Source: Amborella trichopoda
Taxonomy: Eukaryota; Streptophyta; Magnoliopsida; Amborellales; Amborellaceae
DNA length: 64,000 nucleotides
Assembly (NCBI RefSeq): GCF_000471905.2
Contig: NW_006499751.1
Span: 3,216,259 to 3,280,258, forward strand
Direction: 5' to 3'
The position numbers and the translations under genes were made by a program. Shown here in pieces: positions 45,720 through 56,576 of the stretch. A model generated the notes under the pieces. It was not told the origin of the DNA and searched no databases. It was given only the letters and a program-made list of their open reading frames with translations. Each line of letters starts with the position of its first letter. Positions within the stretch are counted from its first letter, which is position 1.

Positions 45720-47080
45720 GGTTACTTTCTCTCTCCTCCTCTCATCTCTCTCTTTCTCTCCTCCTCTCATCTCTCTTTCTCTCTCCTTCTCTCATATGTT
45801 TCCTCCTCTCTTCTCTCTTTCTCTCACCTCTTCTCTCCTCTCTCCTTCTTGTTCCTTCTTTCTTGTTCCTCTCGCATTCCCTCTTCCTTCCTTTCTCTCT
45901 CTTCTCTTTCATATTCCCTCTGTTCTTTTCTTTCTCTCTTCTCTCCAGTCATGCACGGCGGTGTCCATCGCCGAGCATGACATCCTCTTTCTTTTCTTAA
46001 TGCTCATCATCGCGCACGACATTTCTCCCTCTATTCTCTGATAAAGACTTGGATCTGGGCCCTTTCCTTAAGCGGCAGGTGGGGTCGTGCCTAAGTCCCT
46101 TCTGACATGCACAACGATGCTTATTGCCACGCGTGTCTTCTCTTTTATCTCTCCTGTCTCTTTTCCTCCTGTCGTGGGCGACATAACCCATCACCGTCCA
46201 TGTTTTCTTATCTTTTCTCTCTCCCTGTCATGGACGGTGGGGCCTATCGCTATCCATGTTTTTTTTTCCTTTCTCTTTCCTCAGTCACAGATGGTGGCAA
46301 CTCATCGTCGTCCATGATTTCTTCTTCTTTCTTGCTCCTCTTTCATGGAAGGCAGAAACCCATCGCCATCCATGTTTTCTTCTCTTTTCTCTCTCCTCTG
46401 TCATAGACGGCAGGGCCCATTGTCGTCTATATTTTCTTTTCCTTTCTCTTTCCTCAGTCATGGACAGCGAAACCCCATCGTTGTCTATGCTTTCTTCTTC
46501 TTTCTCGCTCCTCTGTCATGGACGATGAAACCCCATCACCATCCATGCTTCTATCTTTGTCCTCTCTCCTCGGTCATGAATAGTGGGACTCATCGCCGTC
46601 CATTCTTGTTTCCCTTTTTCTCTCCTCTGTCATGGACAGCGGAGCCCTATTGCCATCCATGTTTCTCTTCTTTCATCTCTCTTCTTCCCTTCTCTCTCTT
46701 CTTTCTTCTCTTTCTTCTTTCTTCTTTCTTCTTTCTTCTCTTTCTTCTTTCTCTCTCTTCTTCTTTTTCTTTCCCATTTTCTCTCCTTTCTCTTCTTACT
46801 TCCCTTCTTTTCATCTCTTCTTCTTTCCTCTCTCTTCCCTCCTTTCTTCTCTTCTCATCCTTTCTTCTTCTTTTCTCTTCTCTTCTCTTCTATTCCCTTC
46901 TTCTCTTCATCTTCTCTTCTTCTTCTCTCTCTTCTCGTCTTCGCTTTTAATCTCTCATCTTTTTATTTCTCCTCTTCTTCTTTTTCCTCTTATTTCTCTT
47001 TCTCTCTTCTCTCTTCTCTCTTATCTCTCCTTCCTTTCTTATCTCTTTTCTTCTCCTTTCTCTCTTTCCCTCTCATTTGA
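45720..47080. repeat. Pyrimidine-rich tract in the LTR
   Basis: About 1.36 kb is almost entirely C and T on the plus strand apart from the interspersed 57-bp units. The long Ser/Phe/Leu frames across it are composition artefacts. Confidence 0.85.
46170..46680. repeat. 57-58 bp tandem array with a hairpin in each unit
   Basis: TCATGGACGG and variants start units at 46228, 46285, 46343, 46401, 46458, 46516, 46574 and 46630, with a ninth at about 46172. Each unit has CATGGACGG and then CCGTCCATG about 10 bases on, capable of pairing, followed by a CT-rich spacer. Confidence 0.85.
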
Positions 47081-47159
47081 CCAAGGGACGTTAAGTCTAG
47101 CACTGCCATAGTAGTCTTGTTGTCGAGCAGTATCGTCGTCGTACCCGTCTGAGTAACCA

Positions 47160-47330
47160 TGCACGTCTTGCTGCCACGATAGGCTAGCCATCAAGCCAGG
47201 CCGGTTAGTGTTCATTCTGTCGTCGAGAGTATTGCCACCATGTCAATCTAAGTTACCGTATCCATCTTGTTACCATGCCAGGTCACTCACTTACTGGTTT
47301 AGCCACTGTGTCAGTCTAGCCACTCGGTCA
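47160..47330. repeat. Loose repeats (GTC..CTTG.T.CCATG.CAGG)
   Basis: Degenerate repetition of GTC(A/T)..CTAG/TTACC(A/G)T motifs within the LTR. Copies are too diverged to define a unit. Confidence 0.3.
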
Positions 47331-47499
47331 AATTCTTCTCTTCTCTTTCTTCTATTATATCGCTTTTTCTCCTTTCATCACCCCAATCTCTATCCTCTTA
47401 TTCTTTCCTTCTTCCTTTGAATGTGCATGCCTATGTGCATTCGCCCAAAGACAAAGGTGGGTTCCCTTAGCCCGTTTGTCTTGTAAAATTAACCATGTA

Positions 47500-47812
47500 T
47501 GTGTGATTGCAGAAACAGAAGAGTACGGGTCAAGGGAGGCGATTTTGGACCTGTTGTAGGCCTAGGGGGCTTTCTGTCGTAATCTAACAGGGTGCCCACG
47601 TGAGTCAGCCTGAGTGAATCACGGACCCATGTGAGATGCGTTCCGCTTTACAATAAATTCCTCTCTCACCGGTTGGTGTATCTGCCCTTGTTCGTTAGCA
47701 AGGTTCCCGAGAGAGCGGTCTCAAGTCCTTCCCTTGAAACCCGAGACACGTGCCACCAGGTCGTCCCAACTCGAAGGGAGAGATCGAGGCATCTAACCAC
47801 CAAGTTCTTAGT
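47500..47812 (+). repeat. LTR end block shared with 22313-22640
   Basis: Shares ordered blocks with the segment at 22313-22640 and precedes the LINE junction. Confidence 0.55.
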
Positions 47813-48196
47813 AAAGGACCAAATGAAGGAGAAGGTAGATGCCAAGTTTGTGGAGAACCCTGTATATAATTTGCAACCTTGGATTTCGTAAGTGTGCCGA
47901 GATCTCTATGAAAATGATCCTCATAAGACTCTACAATCAGTTTCTCTGATAACCATGGATCCTCCCAAAAATCCATTGATTTTCCATCCCCAATAATCCA
48001 TTGGACATTGTGACGCAAGAGGGAAAGGCCCATCTGAATGCCTTGCTAAGAATAACAACAACACTTCTTATAAACACCCCATATAGATGAATTTTTTAAA
48101 CACGTGTGCGTAAAAAAACAAGCTATTAAAGAGGACAAATTAGACAGGATTTTCCATGCCAATTTTATCATGCCAACCATATTGAACTCTGAGATG

Positions 48197-49098
48197 TCAC
48201 AGATCCCTAGCACCCCCCCACAACCTTTCAACCATATTGCATGTAAGCAAGATAAAAGATAAGATCCAAAAACTAAGTGCCGATTTCAACAACTGCAAGC
48301 GACCTGCATAAGATAAAGACAAAGCCTGCCAAGAACCTATCTTACCAAAAACATTTCCCAACAAGGTGTGGAAATGACTATGTTTTAAATCCCCATGGAA
48401 AAGAGGCAATCCCAAATATCTTACCGAGAGAAATCCTTCACCAAACCCCAACTCCTTCAAAATCATATGAAGCACCAAAAAAAAAGGATTTACTTTTAGA
48501 TACATTCAATTTTTGCCCCGTGGTATTTTTCAAAAGATCAAAGAACTGAGATGATAGCTTTGACAGCTAAATTAAATGCTTTATAAAAAATGATTGCATC
48601 ATCAGCATAAAACACATGTGAAACCCCATGATCACAACTATTAGAAAAAGGCAAAAGAAGAATTCCTTGAGACACCACATTGCTTGCTAAGAAAATCCAA
48701 AACCAACAGAAAAAGATATGGAGATAAAGGAACACCTTGTCGTAAGCCTCTCTTGCCTTTGAAATACCAAGAAGGCCGGTGTTGTAATACACTGTTGATT
48801 CTAAAAGATAAATAGATTTAGAAAACCCAAAGTATGCAGCCTGATAATTGTGAATTCTCAAAAACCTCTATCATATGCACTACTTAGATCTAATTGTAGG
48901 CGCATTTTTAGCTCTGGATGAGTTCTTGTAACATAAAGAAATGAGTTCATTAGTCATTAAAATATTGTTCGTAATAAGTCTTTCTTTCAAAAAAGTTAAA
49001 TGTCTAGTATCAAAAAATTCCCTCAATATGATAGAGAAGATTTTGCTAATGAGCTTATACGAGACATTGCATAAACTAATTGGCCTAAAGACTTTCAT
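48197..49098 (-). pseudogene. LINE reverse transcriptase
   Basis: Three frames. 48880-49098 has FRPISLCNVSYKLISKI (RT start). 48538-48861 has HVFYADDAIIF with the catalytic YADD at 48598-48609. 48197-48505 has VRYLGLPLFHGDLKHSHF and GRLQLLKSAL, the downstream conserved blocks. Frameshifts and stops separate the three. Confidence 0.85.
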
Positions 49099-49199
49099 TA
49101 CAGTAGGAGAATTGACTTTAGGAATAAGACAAATGAAAATAGAATTTATTTATTTTAGGAATTTACTTATTTTGAAGAAGTCATTTAGGTCCCACAAAT

Positions 49200-49870
49200 A
49201 GATCGTTTTTTATCGTCTCCTAGCTGAATTTATAGAATTCAACTATGAAGCCATTTGTGTCAGGGGCACGTTCACTCGCCATATTCCATATACAAGCCTT
49301 AATTTCCTCTAGGGTGACATCCTTAATAAGTTGGCTCTATTGCTGCATATTGAATTGTGAAGGAGGTAAGAATTAGCGTACTAAATGGGTGTCAACATTA
49401 CATTCATGTGCAAGTAAGTCCTCAAAGATATGATTACTAATTTGGCCATGAGAAGGAATTGGAATCCCATTTTGGTTCTTTAGTAAAAAAATCCTAATAT
49501 TTCTTCTTCTGACAATATTAGAGAGATGAAAGAATTTAATATTAGAATCCCTATCCTACAACCATGTCTATCGATACTTCTGTCTCCAAATACTCTCTTC
49601 ATGGGCTAATAATTGTTGCAGCTCACTTGTGTAGGCTTTTTTCTCCAACATCAATGCCTCGTTAGATGGATCGCTACACAGACTATCATGAAGAGAAGAG
49701 AGATACCGACGGATGCCAGATATTTTAGCACCCATATAACCAAAAGAATTTTTATTCTAGTGACGCAGATCTATTCTCAGTCTTTTTAACTTCCTAGCAA
49801 ACTTATACATGGGATTACCCCCACCCTTCCATTCCAAGAATTAAATATGATATCCAAGAAACATGGTACT
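49200..49870 (-). other. LINE endonuclease-RT linker, degenerate
   Basis: By position between RT and the endonuclease end. No clear open frame. Confidence 0.4.
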
Positions 49871-50019
49871 TTCTTCTATGTGGTGAAATATTTAGGGGGT
49901 AAGTTAGATATAGACACCAATAAAGGGCAATGGTCAGAATTACCTTTTGGTAATAATTTAATCGTAGATTCTGGATAAGAGAAAACCCAATCTATATTGG
50001 CCAAAGCGCGATATTATTT

Positions 50020-51530
50020 TTATATTTTTTGGAATTTCAAGTCACTGGAATCAGAAATCAGAGAACATAGAAATTACAGAGGGTCATGACAAGGCCAAAA
50101 ACGAGATGGCCTAAAACATTTCTGGTGTTCGTACAGCACGAGCTACAAAGGCTCAAGCCGTGAGAGTTGACTCGGCTTGTACAGTTCCTGCACGAGTCGA
50201 TGCGGTTTGCATCATGTTGTGGGCTCTGAATTGACTTATGGAATCTTTCGGATGAAAGTTTCGGTGATCACTGTCTATGTCCTTTCTATTTTTCTAGAAA
50301 ATACTGCTAGAATTTACAGGAAGATTTTTGTGGTTTAAATACATAGATCTAAAGCTTGAGATCCCCATGGTAAGCGTCAAATTGTTTAGGCACGAGTTTG
50401 GATCTATCTCTGGGTGAGATCAACTCAAATTTTTTATGAAACAAATTAAATTTTTAGATCGATAGAGCGAGTGGGTGTCACTCAAATCTACTAGCAGTGC
50501 CAGCTCTAGAATCCATTTACTAGACCTTAAAAGCTTATAAAATCTACCTAATGTTTCTTAGAGATGTGAGTAAGGTGAAAATTACATAATAATCTAAAAT
50601 TAAAGCTATAGTAAATTTCAAAAAGAATAATGAGAGACTACATACCTTGGGAACCCTCAAGTCAGCTGCTCATGTGCCGCCATATCTTTTAATGAATACA
50701 TTTGGCTACTGTAGTTTCTGGACTTTGGGTTGATTTTTCTAGATTTGATGTTTCTCGAGTTGAGGAAGGCTAAGGGATCTTACATGTGGGTTTTCCCTAA
50801 GGAAAGGTGATGGATTTCTATTGTATTTAAAACTTTTTGGGACTTCCTATTATTTTTTGAGTTTTGGGGATTGTCTAGGGCTTTTGGGGATTTTTCCTGA
50901 ATTTTCTTAGTTTTATAGGAATTTTTAGGCTATTTTCTTAATTATCAAGGCTATTTTCCTAATTTTTTGGAATTTCCTAATATTCTCAAGGGAATTTCCT
51001 ATTTATAGGTTCAGGTGAGGGTTAAGGCTGAAAATATTGGAACCAATCTCCAAGTTCCAATTTGATTAGGAATGAGTCCGTTTTTGGATTTCTTCAAAAT
51101 ATTCCAATTTTTATCGACTTAAAAATCCTAATTAAGATAGGATTTGCAAGAGGCCCCAATGTGTCCAGGCCCATCGAGTAGCACAACACGCGGTGCGACC
51201 CGCATACTATGGGCCGCAGGAGTGTCTACAAATTACGAGGCGCAAGCCTGACCCGAGGAGGCTCGCGCCGGACGAATTGTTCTATCATTTTGGCAGAACA
51301 ATCTTCCCCGGCCTCTAGCTTTTCAATGATATGTCATATTTGAGTGATTCTTGGACCGTTGCAACGTTCTTGGGGTCTACTACAGCTTGGGACAGATTTT
51401 GGGTAGTTTCGAGACAATCCTAATGGGTCTAAGTAGACTGTGGTTCACTAGGCTTATTGTGGTCCTCAAGGCTCAAAATTAGGGTTTCTAAGAATTCCAT
51501 TAGCCAAAACTTCTAGGGGTATTATGATTG
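50020..51530 (-). repeat. Solo-LTR-like block related to the element D LTR
   Basis: It is collinear with 16973-18340 at several points: GTGCCAGCTC.A.AATCC, GATTCTTGGACCGTTG, CTACTACAGCTTGGGA.AG and ATTAGCCAAAACTTCTAGGGG, in the same order. Divergence is high. It cuts the minus-strand LINE on one side and abuts a plus-strand LINE on the other. No target duplication identified. Confidence 0.45.
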
Positions 51531-51539
51531 CAGCATTTT

Positions 51540-52690
51540 GTTTGCTTGATAACCGCCTATCTCTCTACACAGGGAGAGAATGTTTGTTTGATCACGGCAA
51601 ATCTCTCCCTTTTTCAAAAAATGGCATTCATCATTGGAGAATTGTGATATCGTGATTGCAAGATTGTGTTGGAACTTATGGAAAGAAAGGAATGTTAGAA
51701 ATTTTGAAGGTAAGACGAGGGAGCCTTTGTTGGTCATAAATGCCACGAGAACCACTGTAATCCACTGGGCATAAATACACTCTGAATTTAAAAATATTCC
51801 CAATGAATTCTTACTAGCCAAAAGGTCCAAAAACATCAAACCTTCTACATTGATTCCTCACCCTATAGGCTGGCTAAAGGTTAACTTTGATGGCAATACG
51901 AAAAGTGAAGCATGAGTAACTGGATATGGGGAAATAGTAAGAGATAGTCAAGGTAACATCCTTTGGACTTGGAAAACCAGATTCATCTATGCGAAATCAA
52001 CAAGGCAAAGCAACTCGATATGGGGGAATAGTAAGAGACAGTCAAGGTAACATCCTTTGGACTTAGAAAACCAGATTCATCTATGCGAAATCAACAAGGC
52101 AAAGCAGTGAGCTTTTAAGCAAGAGATTATTAAACTTTCCTCTAAACATAATCAACTAGTTGTGGAAGGAGAGCCAGCGAATGGTAGGACATCGTGTACG
52201 TATCCTGAAACCATTTGCTGGCTTTGGCCATCAATCATTGACTAAAATCCTTGTTCATTTAATAATAGAGAGGTTGTATACTTCCAGGTCAACATAGAAA
52301 GGAACAATGAGGTCATGCAAATTGCTACGTAGCATTCTCAAGAATTGTCTACAAAAGAGATCATTTATCTTTTGTTCATTGAAGTCACAATCATTCTTGT
52401 CCCTTAAATTCCAAAATGGATGATAGTAAAAATGTCATTGAATAGACAGTTTCAAAAAAATTTCTCGAACTTCATGACTCACCCAAGACATTTAATTTGA
52501 CATCTAATGAGTGAGAATGTAATGAGTGAGAATAATTATAACATCCATATACAAAAAATAAATAACCCCTTTAGTCCTTTCATGTACGCCATATTTTGAT
52601 TTTTCTTTTTCAGTCTTTGTTTCTCTTTTTTCCTCTTTGTAACTATACCATTTTCATTTCTCAATGAAAAGAAAACACTAAAAAAAAGAG
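51540..52690 (+). mobile_element. LINE fragment, 3' end (RNase H) on the plus strand
   Basis: Plus-strand translation with stops shows LCWNLWKERNVRNFEGK, then GWLKVNFDGNTKSEA and GEIVRDSQGNILWTW, the end of a plant LINE with RNase H. It ends in an A-rich tail near 52680. A 94-bp tandem duplication interrupts the domain. Confidence 0.7.
51923..52110 (+). repeat. 94-bp tandem duplication in the LINE RNase H
   Basis: The block starting GATATGGGG.AATAGTAAGAG and ending AACAAGGCAAAGCA occurs at 51923 and again at 52017 with only a few differences, so it is recent relative to the element's decay. Confidence 0.9.
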
Positions 52691-52699
52691 AAGATGATA

Positions 52700-53562
52700 G
52701 TGAAGCATTGGAGTAATATCTAGGCCGGTCGGGTATCTACACCGCTATCATTGGATGGTGAAGACGATTCAATCGATGTCTATTGAATTCCGTTGTCGAT
52801 TGGATTAGAATCCCCCATCATTAAGGAAAAGAAGGATGGAGGTTCCCTGAGCCTCCCGATCTATGGAACAATTGAGGGCCAAAATGCCCGAAGTGAAGCA
52901 TAGATGACAAGATTTCATTGGTTTTCTGTCAATTTTTTAGCATATTATCTTTTGCATACACCTGGACATACAGGTTGATTGAATATAGATGAAAAATATG
53001 AAAACAATGCCCGCGCATGCTGGCCATCGGATCTGTTGAGATTGAATTTGTGCAGCCCAACTAGACCAGGCAGCTTACAATCTCTTTCCCCAGGAAAGCA
53101 TACATTGCACTTAGGCATCAATATGATTTTACAGATATCTACACGTGGGATATTATATATAAAACTCATGGACATCAAATCTCTCAAATTTTGTGTGCAT
53201 GTTTATGTTAGAAAAGGCCAAACCTAGCCGTTCCACATCCAAGCAGCAGGAAGTCATCGGTCGCATGTGAAGAAATAGTTAAGGTACACCAAAATTGAGA
53301 AAAGTCTCATACAAGAGACGAATTCCCTTGCACCAAGTTCCTGCATATAAATAATGAAGCTATGACCTTGCACGTCGTTATATGGATTCTATTCTTGCAT
53401 ATACACCTACTCCAAAAGGCACGGGCTATGAGCAAACTTGGACAGGTTTCTAGTATCGTGCTAAACATCTGATAGGTGCCCACCAATAAAAAATTAAAAT
53501 AAATAAAATAGATACAAAAGAAAAATAAAAAAAGGAAAAGGAACATGGATGTGCGCCTACAC
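52700..53562. other. Unassigned sequence downstream of the P-loop gene
   Basis: No coding recognised. The part next to 53563 is expected to include the 3' UTR of the minus-strand gene. Confidence 0.4.
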
Positions 53563-53985
53563 CTAGGGTTTTCTTAAAGCAGAACCTGCACCCATGACAA
53601 TTGCCAAAACCAGACCCAGACCAGCCCCCAGTGAAGCCCCCACAGCAGCCGCAGATGAAGAGCTCCCCTTCCCCTCAAAATCCCTCATCCTGCTGTCTCT
53701 CACCCTCATCTGCTCCCTCTCCAACTCCAATGAAAGCCTCTCTCTTGCAAGTTCCTAACACGACAATGAGCAACATCCTTCAATCACAAGTATATTCTAG
53801 ACACACTAATCAGAATCTGGAAAAGAAAGACTCAGCTCAGTGACGTAAAAGCAAACAAGAGCAGTTGACTCCTTCAATAACAAGAACCAAGTATCTAACA
53901 CTCCTACAATAACAAATACAAGCTTTGTTTATCTTATCACCATTAATTTCTCTCTTCTCTCACACACATCTTACCACCATTAATT

Positions 53986-54040
<55 letters not shown>

Positions 54041-55687
54041 GAGACACAAATGCACATGCACAGGTCAGGAAGATCCAGAAATGTTTTGTGACATTCACCT
54101 GCAAAGACGTCTCCTCATGACCAAGAAGCTCATGATGTATAAGCCGGCAAAGTGTGTTTACACCCTCAACGGGAAGGACCACTTCTCTCCTTTGGAAAGG
54201 CATGCGGACAAGGTTGATAGGAGCAAGGATAAATCTCTGAGCACTGGCCAACCCTTTAGAGTTTCCTTCATCTATGCTCCATCCCTTAGCAGAAGGGCCC
54301 GTAGAAGTAACATATGGATGGGAATTGACAACTACAGCCACGCTTGGAGACAATTGATATGCATTTAACACTGCATTCACTGCACCCATTTGCTGATCTG
54401 CACTGACTGAAAATTTGTTCGTGATTGCAAGTACCCAGGGGATCTCTGCCGCCGAAACCTCATTCAGAAGAAGTGAGAGTGCCGGTTGTTGTACTTGTGG
54501 TGATGAAGCGTCTGGCTGATTATTATAATAACGTGGTATCTTCTGTGAAAGGTTATGCACGAGTACAATCAGGTCAATCTTCCTATTCTGATGAGCACCC
54601 ACCCATAACTCCTCCCTAAGGTGTCGGACCTCCAAATGTAAATCCTAATATGCACAACCGGCAACCATGTTAAAGAAAAATAAAATAAAAAATACAAAAT
54701 AAAAACAAAGATATATAAAGGGACCAGCATTAAGAGGATCTCCCAGTAAAACACTTTTATAAGCTATTATTTGTAGGGAGACTGGATCTTCCAGAGAGAA
54801 CTGTTGCATTCAAGCTTCAAAAACCAGAATTGATAACATATAGCACTCAAACAGAAAAAACAAACATAAACGGAAACAACAAAGGTAAGGGGAAAAGAAT
54901 GGAAAAACGAAAGAAACATGCCAACAGGATGATAGAATTCAGTGTCTTCAGAAAGTAAAATTACTGATTTACGAAGAAAGAAAGCAGTAATCAAGTGATC
55001 AAGTGTTCGAAAAAGCCCCAATGCAATTATTGGAAACAAAAAAATAAAGTACCTGCAAATTTACACCGGCTGAATCAGCATAGTACAAACCACCAGCCAT
55101 TCCTTCTTGGGGATCCATGATGGGATGCACACTCTGAGGGTCAAAAGCAGTCGAGGTTCTACTCTGTGCCATAATGGCATTATATAGGGAGGTCTTCCCA
55201 GCACCCTGAAACAACGGTAATTGTCAAGTATTGGCTATTATAAACAGAGCATAAATCAAATGCCATAAATGCTTCAGAAATCTTTACATTAAAAATGACT
55301 ACTACACCTCAAGGCCAAGCAATCGCACCCTACGAGCTCTGACAAAAACCTCCTTTGAGACAGTGATGAAGTCACTAGTACAATAAATAGTGAAACGACT
55401 TAAACCTTCAATACAGGTGCTCCCCTCATTGCTAGGTGCTTCAATGCTGAATTTCTGACAAGGATCTGTAGATTTTGCATCAAATGAAGGAAAGCCAGAG
55501 GCTACGTATTCTGATAAAATCTGCTGCCTTGCAGATCTGAGTGGACTGCCAATTATTACACGCATCTTTTGCAAGTCAGGCTGCTCCTCGTGATAGGAAG
55601 AATATTTTGGCATGGAAGGTAAGCCCTCAGCGTTAGTTGAACACCTAATAGAAGGGGTTGAATCAGTTAAGGGACAAACTAGATTAT
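53563..55687 (-). CDS. P-loop NTPase/GTPase-like protein, C-terminal four exons
   Basis: Minus-strand exons are 55308-55687, 55053-55205, 54099-54644 and 53563-53754, joined by AG/GT introns with phase kept; the stop is at 53563-53565. The 422 visible residues contain a Walker A motif split over an exon junction (LLGLE then GAGKTSLYNAIMA), KIDLIVLVHNLSQKIP as the switch-side strand, and AITNKFSVSAD as a G4-like guanine-specificity motif. The end is a charged helix (ELARERLSLELEREQMRVRD) followed by a small-residue hydrophobic segment (AAAVGASLGAGLGLVLAIVM) and RKP, a likely membrane anchor. From memory this resembles a conserved plant family that combines a class-3 lipase domain with this P-loop domain; the lipase part is not in view. 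The first visible exon begins mid-codon, so upstream exons exist. No internal stops, so the gene may be functional. Its function is unknown to me. Confidence 0.85.
53987..54040. repeat. (CT)n(CA)n microsatellite in the last intron of the P-loop gene
   Basis: About 43 bp of CT followed by CA repeats inside the 344-bp intron 53755-54098. Confidence 0.9.
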
Positions 55688-56576
55688 CTGAAAAAAAAAA
55701 TTTACAATTGAAATCATAATATGCCTTTACCAAAACATACACTTTTTAGTCCACAATGCAAAATAGTCTCCACCTCAATTTCACACAATGATGTAGTAGG
55801 AGTGGCCATTCATACACAGGTTCAAGGAAATACAAAGGATCCAAAGCAGATGAATGTTAGGGAAGGCGCGTCCACAAGAATCAGAGAAAGCAAATGACCT
55901 GACCAGCTGGTGGCATGATGAACAGAAGAATTGGCAACAGCTCAATTGAGGACACTCATGATATACACATATAGAAAGTATGCGACGTTTCCAATAATAA
56001 CCATCATTCATTATCTAGGATTGCAGTATGCAATTTGGATTGTGGAACTACTTATAGGATACTTCACAATGGAAGTAAAGGGAACAACAAAAGCTAGAAA
56101 CAGAACTTCCAGACAGGCACCAAAGAGGCTAAAATTTTAGGAACAAACTCCAAGAACCTAAACTTCTAGAAAGTATCCAAACTCAAACCTATTTCATTTG
56201 CCATGTAGCAATAGCAAGCAAGCTTTCTAGGGTAGGTATATGTAGGGAAGCATGCAGTTTAATCCTCGAACAGATGATCTTTTTTTCTTGAGTACAGGAG
56301 GAGCCTACAGCAGCGATCGCATCTGAAATTACTTGTTTTGTCTTGATTCTTCAAGGGAATGAGGCCACTTCTAGTTTTTCATACAGAAGTTCTTTTCCAC
56401 AATAGAATGCTCAATCCATTCCTTATCTCCTGATAGTTGCTGCCCAATCTCTGCTAGATCAGCCCAGATTTGCCCTTTTTCATCCAGCCAAAATATTTCC
56501 GTAATCCATGTTTCGTCACAAATTCTCATCAATCTCTTCCTAAGATAGTAAAGTTAACACTGAACAAGCCTTCAAG
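55688..56576. other. Presumed intron of the P-loop gene
   Basis: Starts with a good minus-strand acceptor (a run of T then CAG at 55688-55690). I could not recognise an upstream exon here. The LINE begins at its far end. Confidence 0.45.

Larger units (their letters stand above)
44507..47830 (+). repeat. Long LTR (solo-LTR-like) inserted in the LINE
   Basis: Starts TCTAACACCCCG, a TGTAACACCCC-type start. It contains a promoter-like TCTATAAATA at 45581 and an AATAAA at 45630 in the expected U3-R arrangement, and ends in a block shared with 22313-22640 before LINE sequence resumes. No internal domain or second LTR is seen. The exact right end and target duplication are not resolved; CAAGTTT occurs on both sides. 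Confidence 0.55.
47830..50010 (-). mobile_element. LINE (L1-like), endonuclease-RT part
   Basis: Continues the LINE of 43150-44500. Reading minus: end of the endonuclease (RALANIDWVFSYPE, SDHCPLL) at about 49885-50010, RT, then the zf-RVT start with MDFWEDPWLSEKLIVES. It is truncated at about 50010 by an LTR-like block. Confidence 0.8.

Noticed and set aside
45651..47111. Long Ser/Phe/Leu open frames
   Set aside because: They come from the pyrimidine tract; all plus frames are open there for compositional reasons.
53601..53843. Plus-strand Pro/Ser-rich frame
   Set aside because: It is the shadow of the last exon of the minus-strand P-loop gene, which joins in frame and ends in a conserved tail.
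53943..54098. Minus-strand continuation into CVCERERERER
   Set aside because: This is read-through of the intron microsatellite after a clear GT donor at 54098-54097.
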